64,000 nt of DNA from Njordibacter sp937773555 (GTDB lineage: Bacteria; Pseudomonadota; Gammaproteobacteria; Pseudomonadales; Balneatricaceae). The first letter of the stretch is position 1. The number at the start of each line of letters is the position of its first letter. Of this stretch, positions 8,453 through 18,330 are shown piece by piece. The stretch spans positions 2,666,001-2,730,000 of the forward strand of contig NZ_CP159830.1 in assembly GCF_047730085.1 (NCBI RefSeq), written 5' to 3'. Below the pieces are notes generated by a model. That model was not told where the DNA came from. It was given only the letters and a program-made list of their open reading frames with translations, and did not search any database. Made by a program: the position numbers and the translations under genes.

Positions 8453-9199
8453 TTAAAGACGTTTTCGATGAAACACTGGATTGCTGCCAAATTGACGACG
8501 GAACGCTCGACTCAAAGCTTCACTAGAACCATAGCCATAGCGGTGAGCAATGGTTTGTATGCGGTCTCCTCGCTCTATGTCTTGGTATGCTAGGATCATG
8601 CGCCAGTGCCTTAGATAAGATTGTACCGTTTGTCCTACCCGATGATTAAAAAGCTCAGTAAATCGGCTGATTGATAACCCTGCAATTGCGGCAAGGTCTC
8701 CATTCTTCCAATTTTTCCCTGGCGTTTCGTGCATAGATACAATGGCTCGGCTAAGCCTGCTATCCGCCAGCCCATTAAGTAATCCTGGCGCAGTAGCTCC
8801 TCGTTCTAGTTGCTGACGTAGGATCCTAATCATTAACACTTCTCCTAGGCGGTTAAGCACTCCGCTTACGCCACACCGCTGAGCTTCAGCTTCAGTTTTA
8901 AGTAAACGGGCCAACATGGATAGATCTGGGTTGTGTTGGATATTAATCTCAATTAAGTTTGGTAAAGTGGCTAATAAAGGGTTATCTCGCCCCCCCCAGT
9001 CTGCACCAGCACTGAACATTATATAGTCGTCCACCAAGGTAACGTTACCTAAAAAACTTAGAGGTGCCAGCAATATCTTAGTAGGCACCTGTGTTTTTAT
9101 ATCTCCCATGATGACAAGGTTAACCTGAACACCTTGTTGGGGAGTCACCTTTAAAGAAAACCGGTTGATCAGAGAAGAAAGTCGATCAAATTCAGACAT
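8453..9199 (-). CDS. AraC-family transcriptional regulator with cupin-type sensor domain
   Basis: 248 residues. The N-terminal half looks like the AraC-associated cupin domain (PLSFLGNVTLVDDYIMFSAGADW) and the C-terminal 100 residues carry two helix-turn-helices: DLAAIAGLSISRFTELFNHRVG, then IQTIAHRYGYGSSEALSRAFRRQFG. The N-terminus is shorter than many relatives (about 300). It is divergent from a thioredoxin-fold protein 90 bases away, the usual pairing for a local regulator of that gene. Confidence 0.8.
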   Translation of the reverse strand: MSEFDRLSSLINRFSLKVTPQQGVQVNLVIMGDIKTQVPTKILLAPLSFLGNVTLVDDYIMFSAGADWGGRDNPLLATLPNLIEINIQHNPDLSMLARLLKTEAEAQRCGVSGVLNRLGEVLMIRILRQQLERGATAPGLLNGLADSRLSRAIVSMHETPGKNWKNGDLAAIAGLSISRFTELFNHRVGQTVQSYLRHWRMILAYQDIERGDRIQTIAHRYGYGSSEALSRAFRRQFGSNPVFHRKRL

Positions 9200-9289
9200 A
9201 TCGTTGTTTTAATCCATTAAATCGTATTTATATGATAATAATATCAGTTATAGTAGATAGGAAATACCCCACAGAAAATAGAGGACAAT

Positions 9290-9826
9290 ATGTTATTACC
9301 GCGCCAGAAAACCCCAAATCTTACATTATTGACCCTGGATCATGGTGAATTCAATCTATCTACTGATATTGCAGAACGGGGCGTTGTCATCTGTTTTTAC
9401 CGAGGTTTGCATTGCCCAATTTGCGCAAAACAGCTGATTGATTTTCAGCGCCATGTTGAAGAATTTGCAAAAAGAGGCGTGAGTTGTATAGCAGTTAGTT
9501 CAGATGGCGAAGAACGCACTCGGCAAATGGCAGACAAAGTTCCAGGTGATAGTCTTAAGTTTGGTTATGGTATGAGCCTTACTACAGCTAAAGAATGGGG
9601 GCTTTATATTTCTACCTCTAGAGGCAAAACGTCAATTGGCATTGAAGAACCTGCATTATTTTCTGAACCAGGGCTATTTTTAGTAAGCCCAGATCAGTCA
9701 CTTTATTATGGATCAACACAAACGATGCCCTTCGCTCGGCCCCATTTTGCTGAATTATTAGGCGCTTTAGATTTTGCTATTGCTAATGATTACCCTGCAC
9801 GTGGCGAGTACACTGGTGAAGTTTAG
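9290..9826 (+). CDS. AhpC/TSA-family peroxiredoxin-like protein
   Basis: Thioredoxin-fold protein of 178 residues with FYRGLHCPICAKQL (CPIC, Cys about 42 and 45) at the position of the peroxidatic cysteine. It belongs to the peroxiredoxin-like group rather than classical 2-Cys AhpC. No signal peptide. Ribosome binding site AGAGGA is close to the ATG. Divergent from the AraC regulator, so probably controlled by it. Peroxide or disulfide reductase activity is likely; the exact substrate is not visible. Confidence 0.8.
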   Translation: MLLPRQKTPNLTLLTLDHGEFNLSTDIAERGVVICFYRGLHCPICAKQLIDFQRHVEEFAKRGVSCIAVSSDGEERTRQMADKVPGDSLKFGYGMSLTTAKEWGLYISTSRGKTSIGIEEPALFSEPGLFLVSPDQSLYYGSTQTMPFARPHFAELLGALDFAIANDYPARGEYTGEV

Positions 9827-10015
9827 AAGCATGGGGTAAAAAGATAAATTCCTTTAGGGGGGGTATTGTCTTAGAACAGTGAATTGCTTTCTCAAAGAGG
9901 GCGCATGGAGCCCATTTTGTTAATTATGATGATAATAGGGCCCTTATTTTAGCCCTGCTTAGAGAATACTAGACATCATCAACGAAGCCTTACTTAGTCC
10001 TTCAGTTGGCATTGA

Positions 10016-10435
10016 TTAATCCTCTTTTTTGTCATGGGCCAACACAGCGTCTTTAAACGCTTGTAGGATACTACGGCAGCTAATTTGGCCAACAAAGAGG
10101 CCGTTGTCAACTACAGGCATACGCCGACGCTTGTGTTGAGTTAAAGTACGTGCTGCCTCAAATAATGTAGTTTGCAAAGGCAAAACGTCTACTTCACTGC
10201 ACATTAAATCTCCAATACAAGCGTCACCTTCTTGGTAGTAAGCTATTTGCTCCAGCTTGTCTAGTAAGTCTAATTCTGAAATAACTCCTACAACTCTACC
10301 TTGGTCATCCAACACGGTCCCACCTGTTACTTTTCGAACTAACATTTCATGAATGGCATCCATGATGTGAGTAGCAGGCGCAAAGGTAAGTGGGTTGACT
10401 GACATGAAATCTTTAATATTGATTGAGTTTAACAT
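10016..10435 (-). CDS. Two-CBS-domain protein
   Basis: 139 residues forming one Bateman module: first CBS about residues 8-65 (IKDFMSVNPLTF, VGVISELDLLDK), second about 75-130 (DLMCSEVDVLPL, RRRMPVVDNGLFVGQIS). Such modules bind adenine nucleotides and act as energy sensors. I moved the start to the ATG at 10435 because AAAGGGG lies about 9 bases upstream and the longer frame's first 29 residues look non-coding. Divergent from nuoA; no partner enzyme is fused. Confidence 0.75.
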   Translation of the reverse strand: MLNSINIKDFMSVNPLTFAPATHIMDAIHEMLVRKVTGGTVLDDQGRVVGVISELDLLDKLEQIAYYQEGDACIGDLMCSEVDVLPLQTTLFEAARTLTQHKRRRMPVVDNGLFVGQISCRSILQAFKDAVLAHDKKED

Positions 10436-10757
10436 GGTAGAAAACCCCTTTATTGAGTTGCTCCCAAAGCATAAATCAATGGCAGTAGATCCAGTATTAC
10501 GCCACTTTTTAGTGTTAGTCAATTTCTTAGATTAAATGAGTCTTTTTTAAAAATTAGTTAAGTGATTGTTTTATAAGTTAAAAATATAATAATAAAAGGA
10601 CTGTAATGAATAAGTTGCAAAATAGTATTTTTCTCTTCTATACTAATTGACATCTTGTGGTACTAGCACTGATCAGATTTTGGCTAGTTAAACAGCAGTT
10701 ATTTTGCCCATATATTTTTAGTTTTTTTATCTCTACTTTTGATGAAAGGCAGTAAAT
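10436..10757 (+). promoter_or_regulatory. Upstream region of the nuo operon with candidate promoter
   Basis: About 320 AT-rich bases between the CBS gene and nuoA. Best candidate: TTGCAA at 10615-10620, an 18-base spacer, TATACT at 10639-10644, which would give a leader of about 107 bases. A TTGACA at 10647-10652 exists but has no good -10 partner. No operator identified. Confidence 0.35.
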
Positions 10758-11174
10758 ATGACCTATGGAGAGGAGTTAATGAGCCAAATTTGGCCCTTGG
10801 CACTGTTTTTGATAATGGTGGCAGGCCTAATCGGACTAATGCTGACACTGCCAGCCTTGCTAGGTGGCCGCAGAGTGTCGCGGGGCGTTAACGAACCCTA
10901 TGAATGTGGCATTGTACCTGCAGGATCTACCCATATTCGCATGCCTATTCCCTTCTACTTATTTGCCATTTTCTTTGTCATCTTTGACTTAGAGGTAGTG
11001 TTTCTTTTTGCCTGGGCTGTGGCCGTTAAGGAAACTGGCTGGTTAGGCTTTAGTGAAGCTCTAATCTTCATACTTATTTTGTTTGCAGCGCTAATCTACC
11101 TGTGGCGCCTTGGCGCACTAGACTGGCGCACCAGCAGACAAAAACTCGATTTACGCAACTTGGACGCACGCTAA
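10758..11174 (+). CDS. nuoA: NADH-quinone oxidoreductase subunit A
   Basis: Membrane subunit of complex I at the quinone-site junction. 138 residues with three transmembrane helices. The conserved loop VNEPYECGIVPAGS with its key cysteine (about residue 50) and the acidic FFVIFDLEVVFLFAWA helix are both present. First gene of a 13-gene operon. A second in-frame ATG 30 bases downstream is a possible start. Confidence 0.95.
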   Translation: MTYGEELMSQIWPLALFLIMVAGLIGLMLTLPALLGGRRVSRGVNEPYECGIVPAGSTHIRMPIPFYLFAIFFVIFDLEVVFLFAWAVAVKETGWLGFSEALIFILILFAALIYLWRLGALDWRTSRQKLDLRNLDAR

Positions 11175-11255
11175 TTGCTGGATTTTTAACTTAAACTACC
11201 GGCACGCAATGTGTAATAAAATAATAACTGGCTCTAAAAGAGTCCTGGGATTGTT

Positions 11256-11894
11256 ATGCCGAAGCTAAAATCCAGTACCTATGGCGCTAACCTTATTGCG
11301 TCACAAGACCAGAGTTTTGCCCAGTCGGTGGAAGACAGCTTGGTGTTGGGCAAGGTTAAGGACTTGGTGGCATGGGGGCAGAGCAACTCTCTTTGGCCAT
11401 TTAATTTTGGTCTTTCCTGTTGTTATGTAGAAATGGCCACCGCTTTTACGTCACGCCATGATATTGGCCGTTTTGGTGCCGAAGTCATCCGCGCCACACC
11501 CCGCCAAGCTGATGTAATGGTTATTTCTGGCACTGTTTTTCGCAAAATGGCACCCGTTATTCAACGTCTCTATGAACAACTTTTAGAACCTAAATGGGTT
11601 ATTTCCATGGGCTCCTGCGCTAATTCAGGCGGGTTATATGATATTTATAGCGTAGTGCAGGGCGTTGATAAATTCCTTCCCGTAGATGTATATGTACCGG
11701 GTTGCCCACCCCGGCCAGAAGCCCTGTTACAGGGTTTAATGTTATTACAAGATGCAATTCGACATGAAAATAGGCCATTAAGCTGGGTATTAGGGCCAGA
11801 CGGGGTAGAAAAGCCCTCAATGCCTTCACAACGTGATCTGCGTACCCCAGAGCGTATTCGCATGACCCATTTACCTAACCCGGATCGGGTTTAA
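11256..11894 (+). CDS. nuoB: NADH-quinone oxidoreductase subunit B
   Basis: Carries iron-sulfur cluster N2, which passes electrons to quinone. 212 residues. The cluster ligands are visible: the tandem cysteines in GLSCCYVEM, GSCANSGG and PGCPPRPEA. Separated from nuoA by about 80 non-coding bases, the widest gap in the operon, and only 5 bases from nuoCD. Confidence 0.97.
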   Translation: MPKLKSSTYGANLIASQDQSFAQSVEDSLVLGKVKDLVAWGQSNSLWPFNFGLSCCYVEMATAFTSRHDIGRFGAEVIRATPRQADVMVISGTVFRKMAPVIQRLYEQLLEPKWVISMGSCANSGGLYDIYSVVQGVDKFLPVDVYVPGCPPRPEALLQGLMLLQDAIRHENRPLSWVLGPDGVEKPSMPSQRDLRTPERIRMTHLPNPDRV

Positions 11895-11899
11895 TTGTT

Positions 11900-13678
11900 A
11901 TGAGTGTGCCTTTACGCCAGTCTAAAACCTGCGCCATGGGTGATGCTGACCTTGTGTTACTGCTGAAACAACAATTCCCTCATCCTTTAATTGAACAAAA
12001 TACTGCAGATGGAATCCCCAGCCTTTGGGTAGATTCCCAACATGTAGGTGCCCTGTTACATTATTGCAAGCACGAGTTACACCCTAGCTACACCATGTTG
12101 TATGACCTCACCGCTATTGATGAACGTGTTCGCAGTCACCGCGAAGGCCAGCCTCCAAGTGACTTTACCGTGGTATATCAAGTATTAAGTTTGACTGGCA
12201 ACACCTTTTTACGCATTAAGGTGGCATTGATGGACGCTCAGCTACGTATCGACAGCCAATGTGATTTGTGGCCTAACGCCAATTGGTATGAACGAGAGTG
12301 TCACGACATGTTTGGCATCGATTTTGTTGGCCACCCAAACTTATACCCACTCATCATTCCACCCACTTGGAAAGGTCACCCGCTGCGCAAGGAGCATCCA
12401 GCCCGCGCTACAGAAATGGAGCCATTTAGTATTAATGATCAAATGCAAGACGAAGAACAAGAGGCGTTACGTTTTGTACCTGAACAATGGGGAATGAAAC
12501 GCGAGGGAAAAAATACTGATTATATGTTTCTCAACATGGGGCCTAACCATCCTAGTGTGCATGGTGTGTTCCGCATAGCTGTGCAACTTAATGGTGAAGA
12601 AGTAGTGGATGCCGTGGCTGATATAGGCTACCACCATCGGGGTGCAGAAAAAATGGGAGAGCGCCAAGCCTGGCACACCTATATGCCCTACACCGACCGC
12701 ATTGATTACCTCGGTGGGGTAATGAATAACTTGCCTTATGTCATGGGAGTAGAAAAGCTTGCCGGCATTAAGGTGTCGCAGCGGGTAGAAACTATTCGGG
12801 TCATGTTGTGTGAATGCTTCCGTATCCAAAGCCATTTCTTATTTTTTGGTACATTTGCCCAAGATATTGGACAAATGTCACCTATTTTTTATATTTTTGC
12901 TGATCGTGAGATGCTCTTTGGCATCATCGAGGCCATCACTGGCGGTCGTATGCACCCTAGCTGGTTCCGTATTGGTGGTGTTGCACAAGACCTCCCCCAA
13001 GGCTGGGATGCAATGATGCGGGAGTTTTTAGTGCGTATGCCCAAACGCTTAGATGAGTACCAAAAAATGGTGCTCGACAATCGTATTATTAAACAACGGA
13101 CCGTGGGTGTGGGCCGATATACCAGTGAAGAAGCCATCGACTGGGGTATCACTGGCGGCGGCTTAAGGGCCACAGGGTACAATTGGGATATGCGTAAGCG
13201 CATGCCCTATAGCGGTTATGAAAACTTTGATTTTGATATTCCATTAGGTAGCAATGGTGACTGTTATGATCGAGCAATGGTGCGGTTACAAGAAATTCGC
13301 CAAAGTCTGCGCATCATCCAACAATGCGTAGACCACATGCCAGAAGGCCCGTATAAGGCCGACCACCCGCTGACTACGCCACCACCCAAAGAGCGTACTA
13401 TGCAAGATATTGAGACCTTGATTCATCATTTTGTGCACTCCAGCTGGGGGCCGGCTATTCCAGCAGGAGAAGTATGTTTGCCTATTGAGGCTGCTAAGGG
13501 TTTAAACAGTTATTACTTAGTCAGTGATGGCAGCACTACCTCTTATCGCACACGTATTCGCACCCCATCTTTTGCCCATCTGCAGATGATTCCAACCATG
13601 AGTCGAGGCATGATGGTAGCTGACATGATCGCCATCATAGCCAGTATTGACTTTGTGATGGCCGACGTGGACCGCTAA
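11900..13678 (+). CDS. nuoCD: NADH-quinone oxidoreductase subunits C and D, fused
   Basis: 592 residues joining the 30-kDa subunit (about 1-185, with ERECHDMFGIDFVGHPNL and the PLRKEHP end) to the 49-kDa quinone-site subunit (from about 200, with NMGPNHPSVHGVFR and a YHHRGAEKM segment). The NuoCD fusion is normal for enteric and Pseudomonas-type complex I and supports a gammaproteobacterial host. Length matches the E. coli fusion. Confidence 0.97.
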   Translation: MSVPLRQSKTCAMGDADLVLLLKQQFPHPLIEQNTADGIPSLWVDSQHVGALLHYCKHELHPSYTMLYDLTAIDERVRSHREGQPPSDFTVVYQVLSLTGNTFLRIKVALMDAQLRIDSQCDLWPNANWYERECHDMFGIDFVGHPNLYPLIIPPTWKGHPLRKEHPARATEMEPFSINDQMQDEEQEALRFVPEQWGMKREGKNTDYMFLNMGPNHPSVHGVFRIAVQLNGEEVVDAVADIGYHHRGAEKMGERQAWHTYMPYTDRIDYLGGVMNNLPYVMGVEKLAGIKVSQRVETIRVMLCECFRIQSHFLFFGTFAQDIGQMSPIFYIFADREMLFGIIEAITGGRMHPSWFRIGGVAQDLPQGWDAMMREFLVRMPKRLDEYQKMVLDNRIIKQRTVGVGRYTSEEAIDWGITGGGLRATGYNWDMRKRMPYSGYENFDFDIPLGSNGDCYDRAMVRLQEIRQSLRIIQQCVDHMPEGPYKADHPLTTPPPKERTMQDIETLIHHFVHSSWGPAIPAGEVCLPIEAAKGLNSYYLVSDGSTTSYRTRIRTPSFAHLQMIPTMSRGMMVADMIAIIASIDFVMADVDR

Positions 13679-13687
13679 GGAGCACTG

Positions 13688-14227
13688 ATGACACCAATAA
13701 TCGCTACTGATGCTGCCACCCATTGCGCTGATTGGCGTCTTAAAATTGAGCCGCTTAACGAGCATGAGGAAACTGCTATCGCTGCGCAAATACATCATTA
13801 TCCACAGCCCCAAGCGGCTGCGATTGAGGCCTTAAAAATTGTCCAACAACAGCAAGGATGGGTATCTGATGGCAAGGTAAAAGCCATTGCCCAACGTCTA
13901 CAAATGAGCCCTGATGAGGTCGATTCAGTGGCGACATTTTATAATAAAATTTATCGCCAACCTGTGGGCACAACAGTAATTTCTATCTGTGACAGTGTCA
14001 GTTGTTGGATTATGGGTTATCAAGGCTTGGCCCAAGCAGTGACCCAAGAATTAAACATTGCCTTAGGTGAGACCACCCCTGATGGCGCCATCACACTTTT
14101 GCCAACTCCGTGCCTAGGGGCTTGTGATCATGCGCCTGTGGCAATGGTGGACGATCAACTGACGCGTCAATTAACCCCTGCATCGCTCATTCTTCTGGTG
14201 CGTCGGGCGCAGGAGCAGTCCTCATGA
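13688..14227 (+). CDS. nuoE: NADH-quinone oxidoreductase subunit E
   Basis: Thioredoxin-like 24-kDa subunit holding the N1a 2Fe-2S cluster. 179 residues. Ligand motifs: ICDSVSCWIMG (C-x4-C) and TPCLGACDHAP (C-x3-C). Strong ribosome binding site AAGGAG. Its TGA overlaps the nuoF ATG (ATGA). Confidence 0.96.
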   Translation: MTPIIATDAATHCADWRLKIEPLNEHEETAIAAQIHHYPQPQAAAIEALKIVQQQQGWVSDGKVKAIAQRLQMSPDEVDSVATFYNKIYRQPVGTTVISICDSVSCWIMGYQGLAQAVTQELNIALGETTPDGAITLLPTPCLGACDHAPVAMVDDQLTRQLTPASLILLVRRAQEQSS

Positions 14228-15552
14228 CCAATATTCAAACTATAAACCAACCTTTAAGCCAACACATTAAAGCTGATGGTAGCGTCACAACTCTGCCTGA
14301 GTATCAATCCAATTATGGCTATCAGGGGCTTACCAAAGCCTTATCTATGAGCCCCAGTGAGGTGGTGAACTGGGTGAAAAATGCCAATCTGCGCGGCCGC
14401 GGTGGAGCAGGGTTTTCGGCTGGTTTAAAGTGGAGTTTTGTACCGCCACTAGAAAAACTGCCAGGCCAGCGTTATGTCATTTGTAATGCTGACGAAATGG
14501 AACCTGGCACATTTAAAGATCGCTGGTTAATGGAACATGATCCCCACCAGTTGATCGAAGGCCTAGCTATCGCAGCTTACGCAGTACAGGCAGACACGGC
14601 GTTTATTTTTCTACGTGCAGATTATGACTTGTGTGCTGAGCGTTTGCAGCATGCCATTGATGAGGCACACGCTGCTGGTTTACTTGGTGATCCAGTTAAT
14701 GAGTCAGGTTTTAGTTTAACTATGCTTTTGCATACCAGCGCAGGGCGCTATATTTGTGGTGAAGAAACCGCCCTTATTAACTCACTTGAAGGCAAGCGCG
14801 CACAGCCACGCTTTAAGCCACCTTTCCCCCAGGTTAGTGGTTTATTTGGTCGGCCTACTGTGGTTAATAACACTGAAACCTTATGCAACTTGCCACATAT
14901 TCTCTATCACGGCATTGATTGGTTTGCCAACTTGGGTTTGGGTGATGACAATGGCACCAAAATTTATGGAGTTAGTGGTCGGGTAAAGACTCCAGGCTGC
15001 TGGGAGTTGCCTATTGGCACCAAGGTAGCCGATATTATTGCCATGGCTGGAGGCATGCAGGACGGCGTCAAATTGCGAGGTTTTTTACCTGGGGGTGGTT
15101 CCACAGATTTTCTAACAGAAGAGCACTTAAACTTAGCTATGGACTATGGCACCATTCAACATGCCGGCAGTCGCATGGGCACTGGCACTATGATCTTGCT
15201 CGACGACCAAACATGCGTGGTGGGCATGGTACTTAATTTAATTCAATTCTTTGCTCAAGAATCTTGTGGCTGGTGCACTCCCTGCCGTAATGGCTTACCT
15301 TTTATTAGACAGATTCTGACTGACTTAGAAGCGGGTCGGGGCCAGCATGAAGATCTTGAGCATCTATTAAAGCTGTGTGGCTACATTGGCATTGGCAACA
15401 CCTTTTGTGCCTTAGCTCCGGGTGCAGCAGAGCCGTTGCAAAGTGCTCTTAAGTATTTCCGTGACGATTTTGTAGCCCATATTGAGCAGGCGTGTTGCCC
15501 CCATGGTAATTCACCTAAGCCTGATAATGGGTTAAAGAAAGAGGCCATGTAA
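14224..15552 (+). CDS. nuoF: NADH-quinone oxidoreductase subunit F (NADH- and FMN-binding)
   Basis: Entry point for NADH electrons. 442 residues. The glycine-rich GRGGAGFSAGLKW loop near residue 57 binds NADH/FMN; ESCGWCTPCRNG plus the later GNTFC give the four cysteine ligands of 4Fe-4S cluster N3. The stop codon shares a base with the nuoG start (TAATG). Confidence 0.97.
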   Translation: MTNIQTINQPLSQHIKADGSVTTLPEYQSNYGYQGLTKALSMSPSEVVNWVKNANLRGRGGAGFSAGLKWSFVPPLEKLPGQRYVICNADEMEPGTFKDRWLMEHDPHQLIEGLAIAAYAVQADTAFIFLRADYDLCAERLQHAIDEAHAAGLLGDPVNESGFSLTMLLHTSAGRYICGEETALINSLEGKRAQPRFKPPFPQVSGLFGRPTVVNNTETLCNLPHILYHGIDWFANLGLGDDNGTKIYGVSGRVKTPGCWELPIGTKVADIIAMAGGMQDGVKLRGFLPGGGSTDFLTEEHLNLAMDYGTIQHAGSRMGTGTMILLDDQTCVVGMVLNLIQFFAQESCGWCTPCRNGLPFIRQILTDLEAGRGQHEDLEHLLKLCGYIGIGNTFCALAPGAAEPLQSALKYFRDDFVAHIEQACCPHGNSPKPDNGLKKEAM

Positions 15553-18329
15553 TGAACGCCACAACAGATAAACTTGTCACCATATATGTCGACGGTTCTG
15601 CCTATAAAGTAAAGTCTGGCGGCCACTTGCTAGAGGCGTGCCTTGGCTTAGACAAAGATCTGCCTTATTTTTGCTGGCATCCAGCCTTAGGTTCTGTAGG
15701 CTCGTGTCGCCAGTGCGCAGTGCAGTTGTATCAAGATGATGAAGATCAGCGGGGCCGCATGGCTATGGCTTGTATGACCCCAGTTGTTGAAGGCATGCGT
15801 GTGAGCCTCTCAGCACCTATGGCTAGCGAATTTCGACAGCAATGTATTGAAGTTACCATGGCCAATCACCCCCACGATTGCCCGGTGTGTGAGGAAGGCG
15901 GTGAATGTCATTTACAAGACATGACACTGCAATCTGGACACACTCAAAGACGCTATAAAGGGGCTAAAAAAACCTACCATAACCAAGATTTAGGCCCTTG
16001 TGTTGGCCATGAAATGAACCGCTGCATTAGCTGCTATCGATGTGTAAGGTTTTACCAAGATTACGCTGGCGGTGATGATTTAGTGGTCCTTGGCAGCAAG
16101 GAAAATGTGTATTTTGGGCGCCATGAAGACGGTTGTTTAAGCAGTCACTTTAGTGGCAATTTAGCTGAAGTTTGTCCCACGGGGGTGTTTTACGACAAGG
16201 CATTGAGTGATAGTTACACTCGAAAGTGGGATTTACAATCAGCACCGAGTATTTGTAGCCACTGTAGCTTAGGCTGTAACTTGTCCGTCGGTGAACGCGA
16301 AGGTCGAGTGAAACGGGTCACTAATCGCTATCATAGCCAAGTGAATGGATATTTTATCTGCGATAAAGGCCGCTATGGTTTTGCCCACAGTAATAGTGAA
16401 CAAGGCTTGTATCAAGCCCAAGTGCAGCCGCTGGGTGAATCTGAAAAAGTGACTTGTGATAACGCTGATGCGTTAGACTATGTGGCCCAAATTATTAATG
16501 AATTAGGGGCTGAAAATGTCTTTGGTTTGGGCTCACCACGGGCCTCGGTGGAAGAGAATTTTGGGTTAAAAAGTTTAGTTGGCAAGGCTAATTTTTATGC
16601 TGGGCATAATGCTGTGCAAGATGCTATTCAAACTCATGTACTGCATCACCTCACACAAACAAACCTTCATAGCCCAAGCCTAAAGCAAATCGAACAAGCC
16701 GATGCCATTATCATTATTGGCGAAGATCTATTACATACAGCCCCGCGTATGGCGTTAAGTGTGCGCCAAGCAAGTCGTAACCTAGGCTTTGCCAGGGCTG
16801 CTGCCATTGGTATTCCCAGATGGCAAGACGAGCCAGTCCGCATTCATACACAAAACCAACTTAGCCCTATTATCAGTGTTACCACTGCATCTACTGGGTT
16901 AGACGATATCAGTAGCCTATGTTTGCAACTTACCCCAGAAGAAATGTGTGACTATGCTCAGGCCTTAACGAGTGCTATTGATGGCACGTTGGATAGTTCA
17001 AAACTATCCGCCAAACTGCACGGCCAAGTGCAGCGTAGCCTCACCTTGCTGGCTGGCGCAAAACGCCCACTGGTGATCAGTGGTTCCAGCAGCCAGAGTC
17101 CTGAATTAATTGATAGGGCAGCACAATTGGCATTGGCTTTGGGCCACAATAGCGGCACCCAAGCTTGGTTAAGTTATTGTTTAGAGGCCGCTAACAGTAT
17201 GGGTTTGGGCATGCTCAATCAAGACGCTAAGCACGTGGGTGATTTGAGTCTTCGATTACAGCAACAAAGCACTGCCAGCGCTCTAATCGTTTTACAAGCT
17301 GATCTGTTTGCTCTATCTACCGAGGCTGGGGCTATGTGCGAAAATTTGCGGCATTTAATTGTGCTGGATCACTTGCCTAGTGCCACCAGCAAAAAAGCCG
17401 ATGTAGTTATCGCCTGTGCTAATACGTTTGAAACTGAAGGGACTTACATCAATAATGAGGGCCGTGCCCAGCGTTTTTTCGCCGTCCATGACAAGCAGGG
17501 ACGGTCAGACGCCTGGCGCAGCTTGGCAACTTTGGCAAAAATGGTGAGTCAAACCGGAGACCCTGGCACTTCTGTTACACAGCTAGCCAACTGCATAAAG
17601 TTCGATCATGTGTGCAACCTAGTTAGCCAGCAAGGGGGCCTATTTAGTCACTGGTGTAACGTTGCACCTGACGCAGATTTCCGGGTTGCCGGAATGAAAA
17701 TTCCCCGCCAAAGTCATCGGGCGTCTGGGCGAACTAGTCTTCATGCTCATGAAAGCGTCAGTGAAGCCAAACAACCAGAAGACTTAGATTCGGCTTTGGG
17801 CTATACCATGGAGGGCACACCCATTAATAAGCCAAGTGCGCTGATGCCACAAGTATGGAGCCCAGGTTGGAACTCCAACGAAGCTATCAACAAATTTCAG
17901 GAAGAAATAAATGGTCCCCTCAAGGGTGGTGAAGCGGGCCTGAGGCTATTTGATGGTCTACAAGGTTTGCCTTTAACCTCAAGTACCCTTATTCCTAGTA
18001 TTACTATTGGTGCTGGGCAAATTCTGGCTCACAGCCAGAGTCGTCTGTTTGCAAGCGACCAAGCAAGTCATTTAAGCACCGCCCTAAGGCAACGCAGTGA
18101 CCCCTTGAGCGCCCGCATACACCCGCAAACTGCGGCTCAAATGGGCTTAACAGAGGTAGTTGAAGTTTGTGTTGAATTAGCACAATTACAATGGCGCCTC
18201 CCGTTAACCTTGGACGCGTCGATGGCAATGGATTTAGTGTTGTTACCTAGCCATTACCAAGCGCCCATCAACGTAGGCCATTTACCTGCAGCAGTGAAGC
18301 TTAGCACCGCAACGGACGAGGCGACTTAA
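15552..18329 (+). CDS. nuoG: NADH-quinone oxidoreductase subunit G
   Basis: Large iron-sulfur subunit, 925 residues, slightly longer than E. coli NuoG. N-terminal ferredoxin domain with a 2Fe-2S site (SVGSCRQCAVQ), the His-containing 4Fe-4S site HPHDCPVCEEGGECHL, RCISCYRCVRF for a second 4Fe-4S, and CSHCSLGCNL, the extra N7-type cluster site found in some bacteria. The rest is a molybdopterin-oxidoreductase-like fold without cofactor residues, as usual. Confidence 0.95.
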   Translation: MNATTDKLVTIYVDGSAYKVKSGGHLLEACLGLDKDLPYFCWHPALGSVGSCRQCAVQLYQDDEDQRGRMAMACMTPVVEGMRVSLSAPMASEFRQQCIEVTMANHPHDCPVCEEGGECHLQDMTLQSGHTQRRYKGAKKTYHNQDLGPCVGHEMNRCISCYRCVRFYQDYAGGDDLVVLGSKENVYFGRHEDGCLSSHFSGNLAEVCPTGVFYDKALSDSYTRKWDLQSAPSICSHCSLGCNLSVGEREGRVKRVTNRYHSQVNGYFICDKGRYGFAHSNSEQGLYQAQVQPLGESEKVTCDNADALDYVAQIINELGAENVFGLGSPRASVEENFGLKSLVGKANFYAGHNAVQDAIQTHVLHHLTQTNLHSPSLKQIEQADAIIIIGEDLLHTAPRMALSVRQASRNLGFARAAAIGIPRWQDEPVRIHTQNQLSPIISVTTASTGLDDISSLCLQLTPEEMCDYAQALTSAIDGTLDSSKLSAKLHGQVQRSLTLLAGAKRPLVISGSSSQSPELIDRAAQLALALGHNSGTQAWLSYCLEAANSMGLGMLNQDAKHVGDLSLRLQQQSTASALIVLQADLFALSTEAGAMCENLRHLIVLDHLPSATSKKADVVIACANTFETEGTYINNEGRAQRFFAVHDKQGRSDAWRSLATLAKMVSQTGDPGTSVTQLANCIKFDHVCNLVSQQGGLFSHWCNVAPDADFRVAGMKIPRQSHRASGRTSLHAHESVSEAKQPEDLDSALGYTMEGTPINKPSALMPQVWSPGWNSNEAINKFQEEINGPLKGGEAGLRLFDGLQGLPLTSSTLIPSITIGAGQILAHSQSRLFASDQASHLSTALRQRSDPLSARIHPQTAAQMGLTEVVEVCVELAQLQWRLPLTLDASMAMDLVLLPSHYQAPINVGHLPAAVKLSTATDEAT

Positions 18330-18330
18330 T

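Noticed and set aside
8263..8526. 87-codon plus-strand frame rich in F, L and I
   Set aside because: It overlaps the starts and ends of two well supported minus-strand genes, and its hydrophobicity comes from AT-rich non-coding DNA.
10647..10676. TTGACA upstream of nuoA as the main promoter
   Set aside because: No acceptable -10 at 16-18 bases; the TTGCAA/TATACT pair just upstream is better, though still uncertain.
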